A program made the position numbers and the translations under genes. A DNA stretch of 64,000 bases from Alphaproteobacteria bacterium (GTDB lineage Bacteria > Pseudomonadota > Gammaproteobacteria > Burkholderiales > Burkholderiaceae_C), in contig JASGCM010000002.1 in NCBI GenBank assembly GCA_030054175.1, positions 62,001-126,000 on the forward strand, written 5' to 3'. Below, piece after piece: positions 18,404 to 27,621 of the stretch. Under the pieces are notes generated by a model, which made no database searches, was not told where the DNA came from, and saw only the letters and a list, made by a program, of their open reading frames with translations. Numbering within the stretch: position 1 is the first letter of the stretch; every line of letters begins with the position of its first letter.

Positions 18404-19837
18404 ATGAAAGCTTATGACTCGCACTACATCCATGGACACTGGGTCAAGGCCCAATCCAGCCAGACTTTTTCGGTGTACGATTCAACCACCGAAGAGGTGA
18501 TCGCCACCGTGCCCCAAGGCAGTGCGGCCGAGGCCGAACAAGCGGTTTTGGCCGCGCGTGCTGCCTTTGACGCATGGTCGCAGACCCCTCTGGAAACCCG
18601 ATGCGCCTTGATCGACAAGGTGGTCGAAGGACTCAAGGCCCGCGCCGAAGAAATGGCTCAAGCGATTGCCTGTGAAGTGGGCATGCCCATCAAACTGGCC
18701 CGCATGGTGCAGGTCGGTGGACCGATCTTCAATTGGGGCAACGCCGCCAAACAAGCGCGTCGCTTCGAGTGGGAAGAGAAGGTCGGCAACTCGCTGGTGG
18801 TGCGCGAGCCCGTCGGCGTGGTGGGTTGCATCACCCCCTGGAATTTCCCGCTCAACCAAATCACGCTCAAGGTCGCTCCCGCGCTGGCAGCAGGCTGCAC
18901 CGTGGTGCTCAAGCCCAGCGAAGTGGCGCCGATCAACGCCATGATCTTGGCCGAGATCATCCATGACGCAGGCTTCCCGCCGGGCGTCTTCAACCTGGTC
19001 AACGGCGCGGGTCCGGTGGTGGGCGAAGTGCTATCAGGCCACCCGGAAGTGGACATGGTGAGCTTCACCGGTTCGACCCGTGCCGGTAAACGGGTCGGCG
19101 AGTTGGCGTCTCAGTCGATCAAGCGTGTCGCCTTGGAGTTGGGTGGAAAATCGGCCAGCGTGATCCTGCCCGACGCCGATCTGGCCAGTGCAGTCAAAGG
19201 CAGTGTGTCGGCGTGCATGCTCAACAGCGGCCAAACCTGTTCAGCGCACACCCGCATGCTGGTACCCGCCGACCGTTTGGAAGAAGCCAAACAACTGGCT
19301 GCTGCCGCAGTGGCCAAGTTGACCTTGGGCCCAAGCCTGGACGAGAACACCCGACTCGGGCCGCTGGTCAGCGCAGCGCAGCGCGACCGGGTGCTGCATT
19401 TCATCGAGTTGGGCCTGAAAGAGGGCGCCGAGTTGGTTGCCGGTGGGCCAGAGCGTCCCAACATGGATCAAGGCTACTTTGTGCAACCGACCGTGCTGGT
19501 GGTCCAGCCTGAGCATACCCTGGCACGCGAGGAGATCTTCGGCCCTGTGCTGGTGATCATTGCTTACCAAGACGAGGCCGATGCGATCCGCATCGCCAAC
19601 GACACCATTTATGGCTTGGGTGGCGGTGTATGGAGCCAAGACGAAGCCCATGCGGTGCGCGTGGCACGTCGAATCCGAACCGGACAAGTTGATATCAATG
19701 GCGCCCCTTTCAACAGCAACGCACCTTTTGGGGGTTACAAGCAATCAGGCCATGGCCGCGAAAACGGCAAATACGGCCTGGAAGAGTTCTTGGAATACAA
19801 AGCCCTGCAGTTCAAGCCCGCCGACAAAACGGCTTGA
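18404..19837 (+). CDS. NAD(P)-dependent aldehyde dehydrogenase
   Basis: A 477-aa aldehyde dehydrogenase oxidising an aldehyde to an acid. The core residues are present: the [10 protein letters not shown] segment with the active-site Asn, KPSEVAP for cofactor binding, [11 protein letters not shown], general base Glu245 in LELGGKSA, nucleophile Cys279 in [12 protein letters not shown], and EEIFGPVL. The length and order are standard. It is monocistronic, with its own operator-like palindrome, and faces the PhyH gene with only 5 bp between stops. The substrate cannot be assigned. Confidence 0.92.
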   Translation: MKAYDSHYIHGHWVKAQSSQTFSVYDSTTEEVIATVPQGSAAEAEQAVLAARAAFDAWSQTPLETRCALIDKVVEGLKARAEEMAQAIACEVGMPIKLARMVQVGGPIFNWGNAAKQARRFEWEEKVGNSLVVREPVGVVGCITPWNFPLNQITLKVAPALAAGCTVVLKPSEVAPINAMILAEIIHDAGFPPGVFNLVNGAGPVVGEVLSGHPEVDMVSFTGSTRAGKRVGELASQSIKRVALELGGKSASVILPDADLASAVKGSVSACMLNSGQTCSAHTRMLVPADRLEEAKQLAAAAVAKLTLGPSLDENTRLGPLVSAAQRDRVLHFIELGLKEGAELVAGGPERPNMDQGYFVQPTVLVVQPEHTLAREEIFGPVLVIIAYQDEADAIRIANDTIYGLGGGVWSQDEAHAVRVARRIRTGQVDINGAPFNSNAPFGGYKQSGHGRENGKYGLEEFLEYKALQFKPADKTA

Positions 19838-19839
19838 AG

Positions 19840-19863
19840 CACTCAGGCCCGGTGGCCTGTGCT
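19840..19863. terminator. Hairpin at the aldehyde dehydrogenase/PhyH convergent junction
   Basis: CAGGCC-CGGT-GGCCTG is a perfect 6-bp stem, extended with one bulge by AGCAC and TGCT on the outside. It overlaps the end of the PhyH coding region and follows the aldehyde dehydrogenase stop. No T-run follows, so terminator function is only possible. Confidence 0.3.
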
Positions 19864-20649
19864 GAAGTCGTTGCGTCCACAGACATCTCGGCCACGCAAC
19901 AGCCACAGGGGGCGAGTGGCGAAGCTGACTGGCACGCCACTTTGACCGTTGACCGGATTGAGACTGCGGTCAAAGTGCGAGCTCGCCGGCATGTAACGCA
20001 GAGCCACGCCCGTGCGCCGCATCGCCGATGTGTTGGGTTGCGCCCCGTGGATCATGTAAACATCGTGCATGGACATTTGTCCCGCTTGCAGTTCAATGTC
20101 GACGGCCTGATTTTCATCAAAAGTGCCGTCGGCCATGCGTTGTTGCAAAGTCAGGTCGGTGCGGTCTTCATACAGGTGCGGATGCAACACCTGGCCCAGG
20201 TGAGAGCCGGGTATGACCCGCAGACAGCCATTGGCACGGGTGCTGGGCTCAAGGGCCACCCAGACCGTGCAAGTGGCCAAAGGGCGGATCGGCCAGTAGT
20301 GGCCATCTTGGTGCCAGGGGGTCTCGTAGCCTTTCAGGGGTGGCTTGCAAAATACATGGCAGCCCCAAAGGATGATGTGCTCACCGATCAGCTCTTGCAC
20401 CAAATCGACGATCGGCGGATGCATGGCCAGGTCCAGAAAACGCCGACTGCCCTTGATGCCTTCTCCGTTGTCTCCTTGGATATGGGCGCTGACCAGTTTT
20501 TCAGGGCGCACACCTGGGTTGTCTCGAATCAGTTGATTCAGCGCGTCTTGTAACTCATGAAGAAAAGAATCTTCCAATCGGTAGGGAGGAACCAGCCAAC
20601 CCTCTCGACGGTACGTCTGAAGCTGCTCGGGGCTCAGTCGCTGACTCAT
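19843..20649 (-). CDS. Phytanoyl-CoA dioxygenase family protein
   Basis: A 268-aa non-haem Fe(II)/2-oxoglutarate oxygenase of the PhyH family. The iron triad is visible as His113 and Asp115 (PWHQDGHYWP) and His201 (MIHGAQPN), with an Arg pair at 211-212 in place for 2-oxoglutarate. The start at ATG 20649 sits 10 bp after the ABC ATPase stop; a longer frame would overlap that gene. It is the last gene of the carbohydrate ABC operon, which suggests hydroxylation of the imported compound or of a related metabolite; that is inference. Bacterial members act on varied substrates (ectoine, phosphonates, secondary metabolites). Confidence 0.85.
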   Translation of the reverse strand: MSQRLSPEQLQTYRREGWLVPPYRLEDSFLHELQDALNQLIRDNPGVRPEKLVSAHIQGDNGEGIKGSRRFLDLAMHPPIVDLVQELIGEHIILWGCHVFCKPPLKGYETPWHQDGHYWPIRPLATCTVWVALEPSTRANGCLRVIPGSHLGQVLHPHLYEDRTDLTLQQRMADGTFDENQAVDIELQAGQMSMHDVYMIHGAQPNTSAMRRTGVALRYMPASSHFDRSLNPVNGQSGVPVSFATRPLWLLRGRDVCGRNDFSTGHRA

Positions 20650-20659
20650 GCTGAGTACC

Positions 20660-21712
20660 TCAAACACGCTCGCCTGTGGAGCCATCAAAGAGGTGGATCT
20701 TGGTCGGTGCGACGGCCAGATACACGGTGTCGTCAGGCCTCACATCAGGTCGGCCGTGGGTGACCACCGTCAGCGGTTGTTCGCCCACCTGAACCAGCAA
20801 CTCGGTTTCAGCCCCGGTGGGCTCGACCACAATCACCCGGGCCGCCACACCCTGATTGGACAACTCGAAATCAGTGGGGCGCACGCCATAGTGCAAGGCC
20901 TGCCCTTGGACCAAGCCGAGGCCAGAGGGCAGAGGCCAAACCTGACCCAACGCACGCAAAACGCTTCCTTCGACCGTGCCCTGAACCAGGTTCATGGCCG
21001 GCGAGCCGATGAATTGGGCGACGAAGAGGTTGCGCGGATGATCAAAGAGTTCCAGAGGCGTGCCGATTTGCTCGATGATGCCGTCGTGCATGACCACGAT
21101 GCGGTCGGCCATGGTCATGGCTTCGATCTGATCGTGGGTCACATACACCGTGGTGGTTTTCAGGCGTTGGTGCAATGCCTTGATTTCAGCCCGCATGGCC
21201 ACGCGCAATTTTGCGTCCAAATTGGAGAGGGGCTCGTCAAACAAAAATACCTTGGGGTCGCGCACGATAGCGCGCCCCATGGCGACGCGCTGTCGTTGTC
21301 CCCCCGAGAGTTCACGCGGGTAACGGTCGAGCAGGACATCCAAATTCAAAATCCGTGCCGCATGATCAACGCGCTGGGCAATCGTCGTCGGGCTTTCTTT
21401 TCGCAGCTTGAGCGAAAAACCCATGTTCTCGCGCACGGTCATGTGCGGGTATAGAGCATACGACTGAAAGACCATGGCGATGTCGCGATCCTTGGACTCG
21501 AGGTCATTGATGACCTGATTGTCAATGCGGATCTCGCCACCGGTGATGTCCTCGAGTCCGGCCAGCATGCGCAACAGGGTCGATTTCCCGCAACCCGAAG
21601 GGCCCACCAAGACGACGAATTCGCCCGACTGGATCTCAAAGCTGATGCCGTGGATGACCTTGACCTTTTGGCCATACACCTTTTCAATGTGGTGAAACGA
21701 GACGGATGACAT
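20660..21712 (-). CDS. Carbohydrate ABC transporter ATP-binding protein (UgpC/MalK family)
   Basis: A 350-aa ATPase energising the adjacent sugar permeases. It has Walker A GPSGCGKST (residues 37-45), the signature LSGGQRQR, Walker B VFLFDEPLSNLDAK and the switch His in VYVTHDQIEAMTM. The C-terminal TOBE regulatory domain contains HYGVRPTDF, typical of the MalK/UgpC group. The start was set at ATG 21712 (MSSVSFHHIEKVYGQ), 11 bp after the upstream permease stop. It sits in the order binding protein, permease, permease, ATPase, PhyH. Confidence 0.93.
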   Translation of the reverse strand: MSSVSFHHIEKVYGQKVKVIHGISFEIQSGEFVVLVGPSGCGKSTLLRMLAGLEDITGGEIRIDNQVINDLESKDRDIAMVFQSYALYPHMTVRENMGFSLKLRKESPTTIAQRVDHAARILNLDVLLDRYPRELSGGQRQRVAMGRAIVRDPKVFLFDEPLSNLDAKLRVAMRAEIKALHQRLKTTTVYVTHDQIEAMTMADRIVVMHDGIIEQIGTPLELFDHPRNLFVAQFIGSPAMNLVQGTVEGSVLRALGQVWPLPSGLGLVQGQALHYGVRPTDFELSNQGVAARVIVVEPTGAETELLVQVGEQPLTVVTHGRPDVRPDDTVYLAVAPTKIHLFDGSTGERV

Positions 21713-21723
21713 GCAAAGTTCCC

Positions 21724-22566
21724 TCAGCTTTTGACGGCACCGGCGGTCAGCCCGGACACCATATAGCGTTTGAATGTGTAGTAAATGGCGGCTGGCGGCA
21801 GGGCATAAATCAGACCGGTGGCCATCAGCAACTCCCAAGGAGAGTCATCGGCTTGCAGAAAATTACCCAAAGCCACCGCCAATGTCAGGCTCTCGTCGCG
21901 CGACAGCAGCAAAAAAGCGTAGAGGTACTCGTTCCAGGCCAACAACAACGCATAGGTTCCCACGGCCACCAGGGATGGCGTCATCAAAGGCAGGTACACC
22001 AAGTAGAACAACTGCAAGGGGCTGGCACCGTCGATCCGGGCGGCCTCGTCCAATTCAAAAGGCAGTTTGTCGCTGGCCTGCTTGAGCACCCAAATACAGT
22101 AGGGCGACGCAATGGTCACCATGGCCAAAATCAAGGCCCATTGATTGTTGAGCAAACCGTACAAGCCCATGGTTTTGTACATGGGCACGGCCAAAAAGGC
22201 AGCCGGAATAAAGTAGGTGAACAAGGCCATGTTCATCACAGTGCGGCCTGACTTGAGTTTCAGCCGACTGATGGCGAAAGCAGCGCAGGTTGCGACAAAC
22301 AAGGTCAGCGCACCGACGGCGACGGCGATCAGCACCGAGTTCCAGATCTGGTCCCAAAAATGGTTCAGGTAAAAGTGTTTTTTGTTGAATGCGATCTCAA
22401 AGTTTTGCAGGGTGGGGTGATCGGGCCAGAGCTTGCCCGTGGTGCCTTCGTCCTTGGGCGAAAAGGCAAACAGAGCCAGGTGATAAATGGGCAACAGGGT
22501 CCAGACCAGTACCGGGATACCAATCAGCCAAAGTTTCGCTTCGCGCGTCACGACTTGCAGTTTCAT
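21724..22566 (-). CDS. Carbohydrate ABC transporter permease (MalG/UgpE type)
   Basis: A 280-aa inner-membrane permease with six predicted spans. The EAA loop reads LDEAARIDGASPLQLFYLVYLPLM, the standard contact for the ATPase. The C-terminus is GLTAGAVKS, typical of MalG-type subunits. It overlaps the upstream permease by ATGA (22563-22566). The CUT1 family moves oligosaccharides, polyols or glycerol phosphates; substrate not determined. Confidence 0.92.
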   Translation of the reverse strand: MKLQVVTREAKLWLIGIPVLVWTLLPIYHLALFAFSPKDEGTTGKLWPDHPTLQNFEIAFNKKHFYLNHFWDQIWNSVLIAVAVGALTLFVATCAAFAISRLKLKSGRTVMNMALFTYFIPAAFLAVPMYKTMGLYGLLNNQWALILAMVTIASPYCIWVLKQASDKLPFELDEAARIDGASPLQLFYLVYLPLMTPSLVAVGTYALLLAWNEYLYAFLLLSRDESLTLAVALGNFLQADDSPWELLMATGLIYALPPAAIYYTFKRYMVSGLTAGAVKS

Positions 22567-23414
22567 TTGGAGAGCCGTTTCATCATGAAGTAGACCAGGG
22601 GCAAGACCAGTGGCAAGGCCACCACGATGGAGGCCATGGCCAAGTCCACCTGATCCAGTCTCAAATAGCGGATCCCCAAGGTGGCCAGAACATGGGTCAA
22701 ATCGGCTGGCCCGCCGCCGGTCAGCAAATACACGCTGTTGAAGTCACCCAGGGTCCATATCGCCGACAAGATGGTCGAGGTCAGGTATAGACTGCGCATC
22801 GAAGGCCAGGTGATGTATTTGAATTTTTGCCAGCGGGTGGCGCCATCGACCGAGGCGGCTTCGTACTGCTCGGTGGGAATCGACATGCGACCTGCAATCA
22901 GGATCAGAGTCCAAAAGGGCAGGGACTTCCAGATGTGCATCAGCATGGAAAAGCTCAAGCCCAACATGGGGTCGTTGAGCCAGTTGGGGCCATCCAGACC
23001 CGTCAGGCGAAAAATGGTGCTGTTGATCACACCCCACTCGGGGTTGAGCATGAAGCGGACCGACAAGATGGTGGGAATGGAGGGAACTGCCCAGGGCAGT
23101 ATGAAAATCACCGAGACGATCTTGATCCACCAACGGTCATGCAGGAAAAAACCCGACAAAGCCAAGGCCACCATCATTTTCAAGTTGATGGCCACGGCCA
23201 GAAAAATCACGGTGTTGATGAGGGTTCGAAAGAAAATCGGATCCGCCAACAAGGCCTCGTAGCTGGCAGGGTGTCGGGCCAACCACAAACCGTAGAACAC
23301 CGGATACAGGACAAAGACCAAAAAAATCAATAGATAGGGCACGACCATCAAGCGAGCCCAAAAAACCCAAGGGGACAGGCGTGAACCAACAGGGGAGACT
23401 AAAGCGCTATTCAT
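22563..23414 (-). CDS. Carbohydrate ABC transporter permease (MalF/UgpA type)
   Basis: A 283-aa permease forming the heterodimer partner of the MalG-type gene. It starts with a short cytoplasmic tail and a first long helix (LMVVPYLLIFLVFVLYPVFY). Its EAA loop, YEAASVDGATRWQKFKYITWPSM, is conserved. It starts 77 bp after the binding-protein gene, with a strong hairpin in that gap, and is coupled to the next permease by a 4-bp overlap. Confidence 0.92.
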   Translation of the reverse strand: MNSALVSPVGSRLSPWVFWARLMVVPYLLIFLVFVLYPVFYGLWLARHPASYEALLADPIFFRTLINTVIFLAVAINLKMMVALALSGFFLHDRWWIKIVSVIFILPWAVPSIPTILSVRFMLNPEWGVINSTIFRLTGLDGPNWLNDPMLGLSFSMLMHIWKSLPFWTLILIAGRMSIPTEQYEAASVDGATRWQKFKYITWPSMRSLYLTSTILSAIWTLGDFNSVYLLTGGGPADLTHVLATLGIRYLRLDQVDLAMASIVVALPLVLPLVYFMMKRLSK

Positions 23415-23455
23415 GAAATGTGCCCAAGGCCGTCCAACGGCTCGCCCGGAGAAAA

Positions 23456-23485
23456 GCAGGCCGGGGGCATCAACCGCCGGCCTGC
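23456..23485 (-). terminator. Leaky intrinsic terminator or attenuator between binding-protein and permease genes
   Basis: Read on the minus strand, GCAGGCCGG (23485-23477), a 12-nt loop and CCGGCCTGC (23464-23456) form a perfect 9-bp GC-rich stem followed directly by TTTTCTCC. It lies within the 77-bp gap. Such elements commonly lower permease expression relative to the abundant binding protein. Confidence 0.6.
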
Positions 23486-23491
23486 GCTGGA

Positions 23492-24880
23492 TCAGTCGCC
23501 GGCGACTTCCTTGATGCGGGCGATCATCTCGTCGACGGCTCTCTCAAGGGGCACCTTCTCGTTCAAATGGCGGTTCATGGCCTTGGCCCACACATTCTCG
23601 TTGTTGATCACGGTGAACTTGTAGTTCTTGGTGAACTCAAACGGGGTGGTGCCGTTCATGAATTGGTTGTAGACCGCCAAGCGGTGCGGATCGTCTTTCC
23701 AGAATGGGCTTTGTTGCCCCTTCTTGGTGACCGGGAACCAACGACCCAAGGAGCCTTCCACATAGGGGGTCAGATTAGCATCTTCCAAAATGAAGGCGAC
23801 GAATTTTTTGGCATCCGCCTTGTTCATGGCGTTTTTGAAAATGACACCGGTTTTGACGGCAGCCCGGTAAGTCATCTTGGTGCCGTCAGGCTTGTCGGGA
23901 AAGCCGGCGGTGGCGATGTTTTGGGTGTAATTCTTTTTGGCCACTTCCCGCTGTTCTGCGGTCAAGGCGGTGTTGTTCATGTCATCGAGCCACTTGGCAG
24001 CGATCGAAATGGTCGCGTTGTGGGTCATGACGGTGGTTTTGTTGTGAAAAGCGACGTTGTTATCCGGATCTTTCCAACTGGTGGAAGAGGGCGGGGTGCA
24101 GGCCTTGGTGTAGACAGCGGTGTAGTCGCGCATGGCGTTGATCAGCCCCTGGCGGACAGTGGGATCATCGACCAGCAACTTGCCCGAGTCATTGACCAGA
24201 CGCACGTTATAAGCATCGACGAAAGTCAGGAAAGAAAAGAAGGCATCGCTGGAGTCCACGCCCATCGGAAAGCCCGTGCCAAATCCGCGCTTGCCGCTTT
24301 TTTGTCGATAGGCGGGTTGTACCTTGCTGCACCAGAAGTCCCAGTACTCGTCCCATTTGGTAGGTATGTCCTTGTCGCTGAAACCCGCCTCGGCCAGCAT
24401 GTCCTTCCAATACTGGATGTGCATGGTCTGCTGCTTGATGGGATAAGCGTAATAGGCGCGCTTCTTGTCGGCATTGTTGTACAAAAAAGTGGTAGACAAG
24501 GCGTTGGGCTCAAAGTTGTTGCGCACCTTGTCAATCACATCGCTGATGTCTTCGAGTTTGCTGTCGTATGCCCACTTGGCGGTGACTTGGAAGTCATACA
24601 CGTCGGAGTAGGCCACATCAGGTGGCGAACCCGAATCGAGCGCTGCGACGGTCTTGGGGATGGTGTCTTGAATGGGATATTGAGACAACTCGATCTTGAT
24701 GTCCTTGTTGCGGGCCTCAAACTTCTTGATGGCTTCAAACAGGGCATCGTCTTCGGCTTTGTAAAAGCCCTTGACCCACCAGACCGTGAGCTTGCGTTGC
24801 TGCTGTGCTTGCGAGGGCAGGGCGGCGGCCAACAGGCCCGTGAGCACCAAAACGCCCACCCCAAGGGATTTCAATTTCAT
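23492..24880 (-). CDS. Carbohydrate ABC transporter extracellular substrate-binding protein
   Basis: A 462-aa SBP_bac_1-type binding protein. The signal peptide (VGVLVLTGLLAAALPSQAQ) is followed by the lobe-1 start KLTVWWVKGFYKAEDDALFEAIKKFEA. Further family features are SGSPPDVAYSDVYDF, a Trp/Tyr-rich ligand groove (WDEYWDFWCSKV), the MTHNATISIAAKWL segment and a C-terminal helix pair. The spacing of Trp residues matches sugar-binding proteins. It is the first gene of the minus-strand operon and is divergent from the dehydratase operon, suggesting that transporter and enzymes serve the same compound. Confidence 0.92.
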   Translation of the reverse strand: MKLKSLGVGVLVLTGLLAAALPSQAQQQRKLTVWWVKGFYKAEDDALFEAIKKFEARNKDIKIELSQYPIQDTIPKTVAALDSGSPPDVAYSDVYDFQVTAKWAYDSKLEDISDVIDKVRNNFEPNALSTTFLYNNADKKRAYYAYPIKQQTMHIQYWKDMLAEAGFSDKDIPTKWDEYWDFWCSKVQPAYRQKSGKRGFGTGFPMGVDSSDAFFSFLTFVDAYNVRLVNDSGKLLVDDPTVRQGLINAMRDYTAVYTKACTPPSSTSWKDPDNNVAFHNKTTVMTHNATISIAAKWLDDMNNTALTAEQREVAKKNYTQNIATAGFPDKPDGTKMTYRAAVKTGVIFKNAMNKADAKKFVAFILEDANLTPYVEGSLGRWFPVTKKGQQSPFWKDDPHRLAVYNQFMNGTTPFEFTKNYKFTVINNENVWAKAMNRHLNEKVPLERAVDEMIARIKEVAGD

Positions 24881-25099
24881 GGGTTGTCTCCAAATTTCAT
24901 GTTTTTTGTTTCATCGGACACGCCTTGTGTACAGTCGGTCCGCGCATTGCTGCGGGTTCGAGTTTGGAGTTGAATACCTATGGGCCATATCAGGACAAAC
25001 CCTTGAGCCCAGGGGCACGTGGTCAATCTTGTCCTGAGAGGGTCAGCGACATGCCTTGACGCGGGTTAACATGGGGTTGATTTTCATAGGACGAGGACC
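24881..25099. promoter_or_regulatory. Divergent control region with a perfect 9-bp inverted repeat (24990-24998 and 25029-25037)
   Basis: TCAGGACAA and TTGTCCTGA lie 30 bp apart, centres about 39 bp from one another (near four helical turns), in the 219-bp space between the sugar-binding-protein gene and the IlvD/Edd dehydratase. They may be paired half-sites or two operators for one repressor of both operons. The word TTGTCCTGA resembles half-sites of GntR- or LacI-type regulators, but no regulator gene is present in the window. Confidence 0.5.
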
Positions 25100-26836
25100 A
25101 TGAGCCATCCCCCCAAAAAGAAACCTTCCGACCTGCGTAGCCAGCAGTGGTTTGGTCGTCAAGACCGCGATGGCTTTGCCTACCGCAGTTGGGTCAAAGG
25201 AAAAGGCGTGCCACACGACCAATTCGATGGCCGCCCGGTCATCGGCATCTGCAACACCTTCAGCGAACTCACGCCCTGCAATTCGCATTTCCGTACCTTG
25301 GCCGAACAGGTCAAGATTGGCGTCTACGAGGCCGGCGGATTTCCCCTCGAATTTCCGGTGATGTCCCTGGGTGAAACGCTGCTGCGTCCCACCGCCATGC
25401 TCTATCGCAACTTGGCCAGCATGGATGTCGAGGAAAGCATTCGGGGCAATCCCATTGATGGCGTGGTGCTGTTGATGGGGTGCGACAAAACAACCCCCTC
25501 TTTGCTGATGGGCGCCTCCAGCGTCAACTTGCCCACCATCGGCGTGAGTGGTGGCCCCATGCTCAACGGCAAGTGGCGTGGCCAGGAACTGGGCTCTGGC
25601 ACTGGCGTTTGGAGCATGAGCGAACAAGTGCGCGCGGGCACCCTGAAACTGCAGGATTTCTTCGAGGCCGAAAGCTGCATGCACCGCAGCCACGGACATT
25701 GCATGACCATGGGTACAGCCTCGACCATGGCCAGCATGGTCGAAGCCCTGGGGATCGGTTTGCCCGGAAATGCGGCTTATCCAGCCGTTGATGGCCGGCG
25801 CAATGTTCTGGCCCGCGATGCTGGCCGACGCATCGTGCAAATGGTGAAAGACGACATCACCATTTCGCAAATCCTGACTCGCCAAGCTTTCGAAAACGCC
25901 ATTCGCACCTTGGCCGCAATCGGGGGCTCGACCAATGCAGTCATTCACCTGATCGCCATCGCTGGACGTTTGGGCGTTGAGTTGAAGTTGGAAGACTTTG
26001 ACCGGCTGGGGTCAGAAATGCCTTGTTTGCTGAATCTGCAACCTTCGGGCCAGTACCTCATGGAAGACTTCTGCTATGCAGGCGGTCTGCCCGTGGTGAT
26101 GAAGGAAATCCTGTCGCACCTGCACGGCGACGCCCTGACCGTCAGCGGCCATACCGTGGCGGAAAACATCGCTTCGGCGCAAAACTTCAACACCGAGGTG
26201 ATCAAACCTTTGAATCAACCCTTCAAAGACAAGGCTGGCATCGCCGTCTTGCGTGGCAACCTGGCGCCGCGTGGCGCCGTCATCAAGCCCAGCGCCGCCA
26301 CTCCTGAGTTGATGAAGCACACGGGTCGGGCGGTGGTCTTTGAGGACAGCGACGACTTTCATCGCCGCATCGATGACGAATCGCTCGATGTCGATGAAAC
26401 CTGCGTGCTGGTGCTGAAAAATTGTGGCCCCAAAGGGTATCCCGGCATGGCCGAGGTTGGCAATATGCCGCTGCCGCCGAAGATTTTGCGCAAAGGAATC
26501 ACCGACATGGTCCGCATCAGTGATGCCCGCATGAGCGGGACCGCCTATGGCACCGTGGTCCTGCACACCGCGCCCGAAGCCGCCGCCGGCGGTCCTTTGG
26601 GCCTGGTGCAAAACGGCGACCTGATCACGCTGGATGTGTCTGCGCGCAGCTTGCACCTGCATGTGGATGAAGCTGAAATGCAGCGTCGCCGTCAGGCCTG
26701 GCAGACTCCCCCGCCAGCCATGTCCAGCGGTTATTGGAAGCTGTACATCGACCATGTGCTGCAAGCCGATGAGGGTGCAGACCTGGATTTTCTGCGCGGC
26801 ATGCGTGGCGCCGCCGTACCCAAAGACAACCACTGA
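25100..26836 (+). CDS. IlvD/Edd family dehydratase (L-arabinonate dehydratase-like)
   Basis: A 578-aa Fe-S dehydratase removing water from a sugar acid to give a 2-keto-3-deoxy acid. Its start, [21 protein letters not shown], matches the pentonate/aldonate subgroup rather than IlvD. Cluster-ligand cysteines lie in [13 protein letters not shown] (Cys60), [11 protein letters not shown] and [14 protein letters not shown]. The active-site Ser-containing C-terminal motif is [15 protein letters not shown]. The length is normal for sugar-acid dehydratases. It is followed after 12 bp by an SDR and then a UxaA-family gene. Arabinonate, fuconate or a related aldonate is plausible; the exact substrate is unproven. 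Confidence 0.9.
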   Translation: MSHPPKKKPSDLRSQQWFGRQDRDGFAYRSWVKGKGVPHDQFDGRPVIGICNTFSELTPCNSHFRTLAEQVKIGVYEAGGFPLEFPVMSLGETLLRPTAMLYRNLASMDVEESIRGNPIDGVVLLMGCDKTTPSLLMGASSVNLPTIGVSGGPMLNGKWRGQELGSGTGVWSMSEQVRAGTLKLQDFFEAESCMHRSHGHCMTMGTASTMASMVEALGIGLPGNAAYPAVDGRRNVLARDAGRRIVQMVKDDITISQILTRQAFENAIRTLAAIGGSTNAVIHLIAIAGRLGVELKLEDFDRLGSEMPCLLNLQPSGQYLMEDFCYAGGLPVVMKEILSHLHGDALTVSGHTVAENIASAQNFNTEVIKPLNQPFKDKAGIAVLRGNLAPRGAVIKPSAATPELMKHTGRAVVFEDSDDFHRRIDDESLDVDETCVLVLKNCGPKGYPGMAEVGNMPLPPKILRKGITDMVRISDARMSGTAYGTVVLHTAPEAAAGGPLGLVQNGDLITLDVSARSLHLHVDEAEMQRRRQAWQTPPPAMSSGYWKLYIDHVLQADEGADLDFLRGMRGAAVPKDNH

Positions 26837-26848
26837 GGAGACCCATCC

Positions 26849-27610
26849 ATGAGCACATCGCAACGTCTGACCGGCAAGATCGCCATGGTGACGGCGGCAG
26901 GGCAAGGCATCGGACGGGCCACCGCCGAAGCCTTCGTCCGTGAGGGCGCACAAGTGATCGCCTGCGACATCAATGTCGCCACTTTGGCCACACTGCGCGA
27001 AGCGACCGGCTGTCAGACTGACGTGCTTGACGTGTTGCAACCTCAGGCCATTGCCGATTTGGCACGTCGCCACCCGCACATAGACACCTTGTTCAATGCA
27101 GCAGGCTTTGTGCACGCCGGGAGTATCCTGGAGAGCACCGAAGAAGAGTGGGACTTCGCTTTCAACCTCAATGTGCGCTCGCAATACCGGATGATCAAGG
27201 CGTTTTTACCTGGCATGTTGCAGCGCGGCGGGGGATCGATCATCAACGTGGCCTCCGTCGTGGGCAGTCTGAAAGGCACAACCAACCGCTTCATCTACGG
27301 GGCTTCCAAGGCCGCCATCATTGGGCTGACCAAATCGGTCGCAGCCGATTACGTCGGGCGGGGCGTGCGCTGCAACGCCATTTGCCCAGGCACCATCGAG
27401 TCGCCTTCGCTGCGCGAACGCATCAGCGCTCAAGCCCAGGCCACCGGCCAAAGTCTGGCTGACACCGAGGCCTTTTTTGTCGCCCGTCAACCCATGGGAC
27501 GCCTGGGTCGCACCGCTGAGATCGCCGCTTTGGCCGTCTACCTGGCCAGCGACGATGCGGCCTTCACCACTGGCACGGCCCAAGTCATCGACGGCGGCTG
27601 GTCCAACTGA
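26849..27610 (+). CDS. SDR dehydrogenase, DHRS6/2-keto-3-deoxy-L-fuconate dehydrogenase-like
   Basis: A 253-aa short-chain dehydrogenase. TAAGQGIG (residues 15-22) binds NAD, CDINVATL gives NAD preference through Asp, NAAGF replaces NNAG, and INVASVVGSLKG with YGASKAA supplies the Ser-Tyr-Lys catalytic set. The C-terminal RQPMGRLGRTAEIAALAVYLASDDA and VIDGGWSN are typical of the BDH2/DHRS6 group. In bacteria that group includes 2-keto-3-deoxy-L-fuconate 4-dehydrogenase of the non-phosphorylative fucose route. Its position right after a sugar-acid dehydratase fits that role. Substrate inferred. Confidence 0.88.
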   Translation: MSTSQRLTGKIAMVTAAGQGIGRATAEAFVREGAQVIACDINVATLATLREATGCQTDVLDVLQPQAIADLARRHPHIDTLFNAAGFVHAGSILESTEEEWDFAFNLNVRSQYRMIKAFLPGMLQRGGGSIINVASVVGSLKGTTNRFIYGASKAAIIGLTKSVAADYVGRGVRCNAICPGTIESPSLRERISAQAQATGQSLADTEAFFVARQPMGRLGRTAEIAALAVYLASDDAAFTTGTAQVIDGGWSN

Positions 27611-27621
27611 AGGGCAGGGCG

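Noticed and set aside
23420-24973. 517-codon open frame on the plus strand
   Set aside because: It lies entirely opposite the sugar-binding protein gene, its translation resembles no family, and the minus-strand gene has a signal peptide and normal family motifs.
26012-27184. 390-codon minus-strand open frame
   Set aside because: Antisense to the dehydratase and SDR genes, both of which have complete catalytic motifs.
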